From Oscillospiraceae bacterium (GTDB lineage Bacteria; Bacillota; Clostridia; Oscillospirales; Oscillospiraceae), in contig CAJTFK010000015.1 of the NCBI GenBank assembly GCA_910575505.1, positions 32,403-96,402 on the forward strand: a DNA stretch of 64,000 nt. The letters are read 5' to 3'. Below, piece after piece: positions 57,917 to 64,000 of the stretch. The position numbers and the translations under genes are program-made. The notes beneath the pieces are model-generated. The model made no database searches, was not told the origin of the DNA, and worked only from the letters and a program-made list of their open reading frames with translations. Every line of letters begins with the position of its first letter. The stretch's first letter is position 1.

Positions 57917-59629
57917 TCACAGTTCCCGCATCAGGTGGAAGCTCTGCATCAGCTGCACGGAGCCATAGCCCCACTGGTTATTGGGATACTCCATATCGGG
58001 CCGCCGCAGACAGCCCCGGATGAGATAGGCGCGAATCTGATTGGTCCCCATGGTCGGGTCGTTTCCCTCCCGGACGCCCCACTGGAGCAGCAGCGCGCCG
58101 GTCCCCGCCAGCACTGCCGCCGCCGCGCTGGTGCCGCTCATCAGGCCCGGTCCATAGGGGTAGACGCCCCCCACCCCTACGCCGGGGGCCACCATGTCCG
58201 GAAGGACCCGCCCGCCCCAGGCGGGCCCCCGGGAGCTCCTGGCGTAAAGGCTCTTTCCGGCGCTGTCATAGGCCCCGCAGCAGATGACCCCCACAGCTGT
58301 GGCGGGACAGGTGACGGTATAGTCCGGCGAGGCTGACAAAAATTCCACCGTGGGCGAGACAAAGCCTGTAATGGGAAGCCACACGTGATACTGCCCGTTC
58401 AGCAGCACGTCCCCGTGGAGCTGGATGGTCCACACCCCGGGCGTCGCACCTAAAATGCGGATGATGGAGAGCTGTCCCCCGCTGTTCTCCACGGGAAAGT
58501 GATATTCAATCTGTACCCGGGCCGCCTCCAAAACCAGCTTCACATCGGCAGCGGGAACGGCCCCCGGCCGGGCGGGCACCCGGCCCACCAGCTCCCCGGA
58601 GGGAGAGCGCACCGAGATGGACAGCCGGTCCGCCACGGAATTCCAGACGGCCATATAGATATCCCCGGCCCGGTCCCCCACCTTGAGATCAATCTGTCCC
58701 GGCTGCTCCCCGGGCTGGAGAACGCCGCCGGTGTGATGCCGGGCCTCGGCCTCGTTCCCCGCCGCCACGCTGAGACAGACGCCCTTCTGGATGGACACAT
58801 TCCCCAGGTACTCCTCAAAAACGCTGGCCCCGTCATGGCTTCCGGCGTTGGTGCCCAGGCCGATGCAGATGGACACGGGGCGGCCCAGCTCTCTGGCCTT
58901 TTTCAGAATGTACTCCACACCCAGCATCACGGCGCTGGACTCATAGGCGTCTTCCTGGTCCGGCGGAACGCAGTACCGCTCCCGGTAGAAGGGCCGGGCC
59001 TTCTTCAGCTTCACGGCGATGATCTCCGCATCCGGGGCCGCGCCGGTAAAGTCCTCCGTCTCCCGTCCGGCGGCCACGGAGGCCAGAAAGGTGCCATGGC
59101 CGTTTTCGTCCCGCTCCGGCACCAGGGCATAGGGGTCTTCGGAGGCCAGGGCCGCGTCGATGTCCGCCTTGCTGTACTCCCGGCCCAGAAGGAAACCGGA
59201 GGGCGGCTCCCCCTCGGCGGTCTGGTCATAGATGTACTGGATTCTGCTGGTGCCGTCCTCATAGCGGAACACATCCTGCGTATAGTCGATGCCTGTGTCC
59301 AGAATTCCCACCAGCACCCCCCGGCCCTTCAGGTTCAGATAGGGCTGGCGGTGGACCTGGGAGACCCCCGCCGCCTCCAGGGCGGGCCGGTCCAGCAGGC
59401 CCAGAACCACCGAAGCGGAGCTGACAAAGGCCGCTCCCAGCGCCTCCCCCAGCTTGTAGAAGTTCTCAGCCTTGACATAAGCCAGCACACAGCACCCGGA
59501 GAGCATCTGACCCACCACAACCTCGTTGGAGCTGCGGGCATACTCAAAAAAGGCGTCCGTGGCCCGGGTGACGAAATCCACGGTGTCGGGCGCGTGAATA
59601 AATTCCAGCGTCTCAGGCGAAAGCCGCAT
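57917..59629 (-). CDS. Csp-like subtilisin germination protease (second)
   Basis: The 570-aa S8 peptidase has an N-terminal prodomain (about 1-100), catalytic Asp in LVGILDTGIDYTQD near residue 112, His in DENGHGTFLAS near residue 183, oxyanion Asn in AAGNEAEARHH near residue 285, a jelly-roll insert (about 310-450), and Ser in MSGTSAAAAV near residue 505. All catalytic residues are intact. It has no signal peptide, as in Csp proteases that act in the spore. Two bp after the first csp gene and divergent from sleC. Confidence 0.9.
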   Translation of the reverse strand: MRLSPETLEFIHAPDTVDFVTRATDAFFEYARSSNEVVVGQMLSGCCVLAYVKAENFYKLGEALGAAFVSSASVVLGLLDRPALEAAGVSQVHRQPYLNLKGRGVLVGILDTGIDYTQDVFRYEDGTSRIQYIYDQTAEGEPPSGFLLGREYSKADIDAALASEDPYALVPERDENGHGTFLASVAAGRETEDFTGAAPDAEIIAVKLKKARPFYRERYCVPPDQEDAYESSAVMLGVEYILKKARELGRPVSICIGLGTNAGSHDGASVFEEYLGNVSIQKGVCLSVAAGNEAEARHHTGGVLQPGEQPGQIDLKVGDRAGDIYMAVWNSVADRLSISVRSPSGELVGRVPARPGAVPAADVKLVLEAARVQIEYHFPVENSGGQLSIIRILGATPGVWTIQLHGDVLLNGQYHVWLPITGFVSPTVEFLSASPDYTVTCPATAVGVICCGAYDSAGKSLYARSSRGPAWGGRVLPDMVAPGVGVGGVYPYGPGLMSGTSAAAAVLAGTGALLLQWGVREGNDPTMGTNQIRAYLIRGCLRRPDMEYPNNQWGYGSVQLMQSFHLMREL

Positions 59630-59631
59630 GT

Positions 59632-61209
59632 TCAAAGTCCCCTTTCCAAATGATTGACCAGATCGTTCATCGTGGCGCAGAGGTTCAGCCGGCCATAGCC
59701 CCATTGGGCGTTTGGATACGTGAGAAAAGCGCTTCTCAGGGCCCCCTTGCACAAAAAGGCCTTCACCCGCTGGTTGTAGAGCAGCCGGTCGTTCCCCCGG
59801 ACCACCCCCCACTCCATCATCAGCGCCGCCGCGCCGGAGACAAAGGGCGCCGCCATGCTGGTGCCGGTGAAAGCGTCATAGCCGCCTCCGGCCTTGGCGG
59901 AACGGACGCCCTCTGCCGGAGCCGCCAGGTCCAGAAGGGTCCGGCCTGCACAGTCCTGGATGCCCCGGCCAGAAAAGGGGCTGACTGTCCCGGTGTCGGG
60001 CCGGAAGCCCCCCACCGAGATGGGATACATGGCCGTGGCGGGAAGCGTGATGGTCAGGTCCGGCGTAGGCTGGAGGAAGGCGGTGCGGTCGCCTACCTCC
60101 TCCATGGTGGGCAGCCACACATTAAAGCGTCCGTCCGAAATGCTTCCGCCATAGCAGCGGAGCTTCCACAGGCCGTCCATGCCGCCCGGCGGGCCGTCCA
60201 GCAGACACAGCATTTCCTGAGAAACGCTGTAATGGGTGGGCACACCGTAGAACACCGCCGCCCGGACAGAGCCGAACCGCAGCGTCCGGGACCCCTCCAG
60301 CAGCAGTCCGGTGGCCTGGCCGTTGGGAAGCACCAATTCAAATGCCGCCTCGTCAATAAAGTTCTTCCACAGGGAAAGACAGATCTGCTCCCGCTGCGTG
60401 GACACGGTAAACTCCACGTCCAGTACGCCGTTTTCCGTCAGGCGGCCGTAGTAATGGTGTGCACCGGAACCCTCGTTGCCGGCGGCGCAGACAATCACGC
60501 TCCGCCCCCGCTGGGCCGACTGGTCGATATAGGACTCAAACAGCGTCTGTCCCCAGTGAGAGCCGCAGTTGGTGCCGTAGCTGAGGTTAATCACGCAGGG
60601 CATGCCCCGTTCCTCCGCCTGGTCCATCAGGAACTTCACCGCCCGCATAATATCGGTGGTCCGGGCGCTGGGCAGCCTCACCATGGCGATGGACGCCCCG
60701 GGGGCTACGCCGCTCCGCCCGGCGGCGACGGCGGCGACGGCGGTGCCGTGGCCGCTCTGGCTCATGGTGTCGGGAACCTGGCCGGCGGCAATCTCGGCCT
60801 CGGAGTAAAACGCTCCGCTGCGGAACCCCGCCGGCGGCGTGCCCTGGGCCGTCATGTCCCACAGGGCAACCACCCGGCTCCGCCCCTCCTCCCCCTGAAA
60901 TTCCGGGTGGTTCAAATCAATCCCGGAGTCCACAAGACCCACCAGCACCCCCCGGCCCGTGAGGCCGTACTCCCTCCAGACCGGCGGAATGCAGGCGGCG
61001 TCCATGCTCTGCCGGTCCATGGGTCCTCCCTCCCGGCTGGCCAGGCCGCTGATGCGCCGCGACGGCTCGTAGCTGGTCACCTGGGGGTATTCCAGCAGGT
61101 ATTCCGGGTCCTGGTCCCCCAGATCCAGAATGGCAAACTGGGCGTCCAGCAGCTCCGTGGGATAGCCCAGGGAAAAAATATCCCCTGTGTATTTGACAAT
61201 GTACTCCAT
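59632..61209 (-). CDS. Csp-like subtilisin germination protease (first)
   Basis: The 525-aa S8 peptidase has a prodomain (about 1-85), Asp in LVGLVDSGIDLNHPEF near residue 95, His in SQSGHGTAVAAVAAG near residue 156, Asn in CAAGNEGSGAHHYYG near residue 243, a jelly-roll insert (about 260-400) and Ser in FTGTSMAAPFVSG near residue 467. The triad is complete. In Clostridium species CspB-type enzymes cleave pro-SleC at germination, and sleC is divergent from this gene here. AAAGGAGGG precedes the ATG. Confidence 0.9.
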   Translation of the reverse strand: MEYIVKYTGDIFSLGYPTELLDAQFAILDLGDQDPEYLLEYPQVTSYEPSRRISGLASREGGPMDRQSMDAACIPPVWREYGLTGRGVLVGLVDSGIDLNHPEFQGEEGRSRVVALWDMTAQGTPPAGFRSGAFYSEAEIAAGQVPDTMSQSGHGTAVAAVAAGRSGVAPGASIAMVRLPSARTTDIMRAVKFLMDQAEERGMPCVINLSYGTNCGSHWGQTLFESYIDQSAQRGRSVIVCAAGNEGSGAHHYYGRLTENGVLDVEFTVSTQREQICLSLWKNFIDEAAFELVLPNGQATGLLLEGSRTLRFGSVRAAVFYGVPTHYSVSQEMLCLLDGPPGGMDGLWKLRCYGGSISDGRFNVWLPTMEEVGDRTAFLQPTPDLTITLPATAMYPISVGGFRPDTGTVSPFSGRGIQDCAGRTLLDLAAPAEGVRSAKAGGGYDAFTGTSMAAPFVSGAAALMMEWGVVRGNDRLLYNQRVKAFLCKGALRSAFLTYPNAQWGYGRLNLCATMNDLVNHLERGL

Positions 61210-61282
61210 AGGTCCCTCCTTTTGGATGCGGAAGCCCCGCGGGACAGCCGGCCGCGTCTGTTTTCGCGGGGCAGGCGGAGAG

Positions 61283-61309
61283 ACCAATCCCCCCGGCCCG
61301 CATAGAATA
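61283..61309 (+). promoter_or_regulatory. Candidate sigma-K promoter of sleC
   Basis: AC (61283-61284), 16 bp, then CATAGAATA (61301-61309) matches the mother-cell sigma-K pattern AC-N16-CATANNNTA. It is 26 bp before the start codon, in the divergent csp-sleC region. Confidence 0.5.
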
Positions 61310-61334
61310 GTATACGGAAAGGAGGAGCATGCTT

Positions 61335-62567
61335 ATGAATCCAACTTATCTGGACAAAGGCGATTTACAGGTATTTGTCACCGCGGGGGAGTCCCCCCAG
61401 CCCGTTCCCGGCGCACGCGTCCGGGTCACCGACCCGGCCAACGGCAATGTTCTGGAGGAGCTGACCACAGATTCCTCCGGCCAGACGCCCTTTGTGGAGC
61501 TGCCAGCGCCGCCCATGGAGCTGTCCGTAGTGGAGAGCGCGGCGGAACAGCGGCCCTACGCCGTCTACAATGTCACCATTTCCGCCGAGGGCTATCAGAC
61601 GCTCCACATCGGCGGCGTGGAGCTGATGCCCGCCGGCCGGTCCATCCAGCGGGCGCCGCTGTCAGGAGCCGGCGGCTTCAACGTGCGGAACGTCCTGCTG
61701 CCCCCTCACGCCCTCTGGGGAGAGCCCTCCTCACGGCCCCAGGAGGACGCGGTCAAGCCCCTGCCGGAGGCGGAGGGCCTGGTGGTTCTGCCGGAGCCGG
61801 TGATTCCGGAGTACATCGTGGTCCACGCCGGCAGGCCGGAGGACACGTCGGCCCAGAACTACTGGGTGCCCTTCAAGGACTACATCAAAAACGTGGCGTG
61901 CAGCGAAATCTATTCCACCTGGCGGACAGAGGCCATCAAGGCCAATGTCCTGGCCATTCTCTCCTTCACTCTGAACCGGGTCTATACGGAGTGGTACCGG
62001 GGGAAGGGCTATGATTTCACCGTCACCAACTCCACGGCCTTCGACCAGTCCTATTCCCACGGCCGGACCATTTTTGAGGAGATCGGCGTGGTGGTGGACG
62101 ATCTCTTCACCACCTATGTCACCAAAGAGGGAATTGCCCAGCCCCTGTTCACCCAGTACTGCGACGGCAGGCGCACCCAGTGCGGCGGCCTGAGCCAGTG
62201 GGGCTCCCAGGCTCTGGCGGAACAGGGCTGGGACACCATGGACATCCTGCGGAAATACTACGGTTCGGACATCTACCTGAAAAGCGCGGAGAAGGTGGAG
62301 GGCGTCCCCCTGTCCTACGGCGGCGAGGTCCTTTCCCTGGGCAGCGAGGGCGAGGCCGTGCGCACCATTCAGGTTCAGCTGAACCGCATCGCAGAGAACT
62401 TCCCCGCCATTCCCAAAACCCCGGCGGACGGCATCTACGGTCCGGGCACTCAGGCGGCGGTCACGGAGTTTCAGAAGGTCTTCCACATGCCTCAGACGGG
62501 CAGCGTGGATTTCGCGACCTGGTATGAGATTTCCAATGTGTTCGTGGCGGTAACAAACATGTCCTGA
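61335..62567 (+). CDS. sleC: Spore cortex-lytic enzyme SleC
   Basis: The 410-aa protein has an N-terminal pre/pro region with a beta domain (about 5-110), a SpoIID/LytB-type lytic domain (about 150-320; VPFKDYIKNVACSEIYSTW, CGGLSQWGSQALAEQG) and a C-terminal peptidoglycan-binding domain (about 335-395; DGIYGPGTQAAVTEFQKVF). This is the SleC architecture, which degrades spore cortex after activation by Csp proteases. The ATG at 61335 has 9-nt spacing to AGGAGG; one 6 bp upstream is too close. Confidence 0.92.
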   Translation: MNPTYLDKGDLQVFVTAGESPQPVPGARVRVTDPANGNVLEELTTDSSGQTPFVELPAPPMELSVVESAAEQRPYAVYNVTISAEGYQTLHIGGVELMPAGRSIQRAPLSGAGGFNVRNVLLPPHALWGEPSSRPQEDAVKPLPEAEGLVVLPEPVIPEYIVVHAGRPEDTSAQNYWVPFKDYIKNVACSEIYSTWRTEAIKANVLAILSFTLNRVYTEWYRGKGYDFTVTNSTAFDQSYSHGRTIFEEIGVVVDDLFTTYVTKEGIAQPLFTQYCDGRRTQCGGLSQWGSQALAEQGWDTMDILRKYYGSDIYLKSAEKVEGVPLSYGGEVLSLGSEGEAVRTIQVQLNRIAENFPAIPKTPADGIYGPGTQAAVTEFQKVFHMPQTGSVDFATWYEISNVFVAVTNMS

Positions 62568-62580
62568 GTGTGTCTGCCTG

Positions 62581-62609
62581 TTGACGGCGGCGCTCCCGGG
62601 GGGTACAAT
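62581..62609 (+). promoter_or_regulatory. Promoter of the SPL-family gene
   Basis: TTGACG (62581-62586) and TACAAT (62604-62609), 17-bp spacer, 14 bp after sleC. Confidence 0.7.
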
Positions 62610-62655
62610 GGAGAAAACGGCTTGTCCGGACGGACGCCGGAACAGGAGTACGCAG

Positions 62656-63543
62656 ATGGAATATATCCCGGCGAAGTCAATCGTGAACCGCACCAGAGAT
62701 TCCAGCTGGTTCGGCACGGAGTACAGCATGAATCTCTACCGGGGCTGCTGTCACGGGTGCATCTACTGCGACAGCCGCAGCGACTGCTACCGCAACGATT
62801 CCTTTGACCAGGTCAGGGCAAAGGCCGACGCCCTGCGGATTGTGCGGAACGACCTGGAGCGCAGGGTCAAGCGGGGTGTCGTGGGCACCGGAGCCATGAG
62901 CGACCCCTACAATCCCTTTGAAAAAGACCTTCTGCTCACCCGGCACGCCTTGACGCTGCTGGAGGCCTATGACTTCGGCGCGGCCATCGACACCAAGAGC
63001 GATCTGATTGTCCGGGACATCGACGTGCTGACCTCCATCAGCCGGACCATGCCGGTTCTCTGCAAGCTGACGGTCACAACCTGCGACGATGATCTCGCGG
63101 CAAAGCTGGAACCCCGCGCCCCCTCCCCCACCCGCCGTCTGGCGGCGCTGGAGCGGCTCAGCGCCGCCGGCCTGTTCACGGGGGTTTTGATGATGCCCGT
63201 CCTGCCCTTTCTGGAGGACAGTCCTGAGAATATCGCCGCCATTGTGGAGCGGGCGGCGGACGCCGGAGCCCGCTTTATCTATCCGGCCTTCGGAATGACC
63301 TGCCGTGCAGGTCAGCGGGAGTACTTTTACCGGCAGCTGGAGGCCTGTTTTCCCGGCCAGGGTCTGGCGGAGCGGTACCGGCGGCGGTATGGGAACCGCT
63401 ATCAATGCACCAGTCCCAGAGCCCGGAAGCTGTGGGAGCTGTTTCAGGAGCAGTGCGGCCGCCGGGGCCTGCTCACTTCCATGGGGCAGATCGTCGCCGC
63501 GTCCCGCCGGGGCTATGAAACGGAGCAGCTGAGCCTGTTTTGA
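62656..63543 (+). CDS. SPL-family radical SAM protein
   Basis: The 295-aa protein has the radical-SAM cysteines in RGCCHGCIYCDSR (CxxxCxxC near residue 31), GTGAMSDPYNPFEKD near residue 79 and TKSDLIVRDID. It belongs to the spore photoproduct lyase-related family (SplB-like, Rv2578c-type); I cannot tell whether it repairs spore photoproduct. AGGAG precedes the ATG. It follows sleC but has its own promoter. Confidence 0.85.
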   Translation: MEYIPAKSIVNRTRDSSWFGTEYSMNLYRGCCHGCIYCDSRSDCYRNDSFDQVRAKADALRIVRNDLERRVKRGVVGTGAMSDPYNPFEKDLLLTRHALTLLEAYDFGAAIDTKSDLIVRDIDVLTSISRTMPVLCKLTVTTCDDDLAAKLEPRAPSPTRRLAALERLSAAGLFTGVLMMPVLPFLEDSPENIAAIVERAADAGARFIYPAFGMTCRAGQREYFYRQLEACFPGQGLAERYRRRYGNRYQCTSPRARKLWELFQEQCGRRGLLTSMGQIVAASRRGYETEQLSLF

Positions 63544-63894
63544 CGATGGCCCCCCAAGGAGGCAGAGGGCCCGGCAGACCGCCCCAACCACCGTCCGTGT
63601 CCGACAAGGCCCCCGAAACGGGGCGGTCGCAGCTCCGCTGCCGGTGGACACGGCGTGCCTCCCGCAGACGGATCCGCCGGGAATTCTGCATTTTGGGGAA
63701 CTCCGAACGCTTTCACAGCCTGCCGAAACGGTCAAAGACGGTTCCGGCAGGCTGTATGGCTTTGACTGTATGGATTTCTCGCGCTGTGCACTCCTGTTCA
63801 GGCCCCGCTGAACGCGGCAAAGCCCCGCTGAAAGCGGGGCTTTGCCGTTTGGAGAGATTTTTGAACAGGACCGGTCAATTCATGGCCGGAACGC
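63544..63894. terminator. Intergenic region with two strong hairpins
   Basis: A hairpin at about 63714-63755 (CAGCCTGCCG/CGGCAGGCTG) and another at about 63816-63847 (GGCAAAGCCCCGC/GCGGGGCTTTGCC) separate the convergent genes. The second can act in both directions. No gene is supported here. Confidence 0.65.
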
Positions 63895-64000
63895 TTACAG
63901 CTCGCAGAGCTTCAGCAGCTCTTCCCAATTCCGGTCGACTTCCTTCTGGGTCTCCTCGATCATCCACTCATTGCCGGGCTTGAACATATGGGCGAAGCGG
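63895..64000 (-). CDS. C-terminus of a probable 2-oxoacid:ferredoxin oxidoreductase beta subunit
   Basis: The right edge cuts a minus-strand frame whose last residues include RFAHMFKPGNEWMIEETQKE then VDRNWEELLKLCEL before TAA. This resembles the C-terminus of PorB/pyruvate-synthase-type beta subunits (RFxHLFKPGNE pattern) from memory. Too little is present to be certain. Confidence 0.55.
   Translation of the reverse strand, partial: RFAHMFKPGNEWMIEETQKEVDRNWEELLKLCEL

Noticed and set aside
1..64000. CRISPR arrays, tRNA and rRNA genes, prophage modules
   Set aside because: No regularly spaced repeats, no tRNA-like T-loop/acceptor patterns, no rRNA segments and no phage structural genes were seen on reading both strands.

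Overview
The window looks like the chromosome of a GC-rich, spore-forming member of the Clostridia, most likely Oscillospiraceae (Flavonifractor/Oscillibacter-type gut anaerobe). This is inferred from the tig-clpP-clpX-lon-engB block, a phenylalanine T-box, strong AGGAGG ribosome-binding sites, TTG/GTG starts, a GerA/SpoVAF-type protein, and a Csp-SleC germination locus. I saw no rRNA, tRNA or CRISPR array.

1-9.8 kb: a molybdenum-hydroxylase and purine-catabolism locus. It holds ssnA (cut by the left edge), a DtxR-type regulator, a three-subunit xanthine-dehydrogenase-like enzyme, a divergent MocA/YgfJ maturation protein, a small unknown protein, and an 849-aa fused enzyme of the selenium-dependent xanthine dehydrogenase type. 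Two copies of a palindrome and an attenuator-like leader suggest shared regulation. 9.9-18.7 kb: thiN, engB, lon, clpX, clpP and tig, all on the minus strand, then a metallophosphoesterase. 18.8-33.8 kb: three tandem zinc-ribbon membrane proteins, thrC, yraN-rnhB, rbgA, two type I signal peptidases, rplS, an SbcD-like nuclease, a YbaK protein, a YmdB-type phosphoesterase, nrdR, several unknown proteins, an EndoA/MazF-type RNase, a lipoprotein and a 39-codon gene. 34-41.5 kb: nnr, then a Phe T-box ahead of a polysaccharide deacetylase, pheS, an Imm51-like gene and pheT; PheT carries an insert of about 100 residues.

41.8-46.8 kb: a GerA/SpoVAF-type protein, a CFI-box protein, a candidate structured small RNA lying between two facing promoters, thrH, a small beta-barrel protein and a DUF1015 protein. 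46.8-57.6 kb is an accessory and partly decayed region. It has two identical 163-bp MITEs with 18-bp terminal inverted repeats (one splits an SLH-flavodoxin-cyclophilin-like gene), a decayed leucine-rich-repeat gene, IS630 remnants, another small element with 10-bp flanking repeats, and a set of flavodoxin-like and other redox genes with HxlR and LysR regulators. 57.9-63.5 kb: two Csp-like subtilisin proteases divergent from sleC, then a radical-SAM protein of the spore photoproduct lyase family. The right edge cuts a minus-strand gene that resembles the C-terminus of a 2-oxoacid:ferredoxin oxidoreductase beta subunit.

Starts were chosen by eye from Shine-Dalgarno sequences and family alignment from memory. 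Functions are family-level recognition without database searches.
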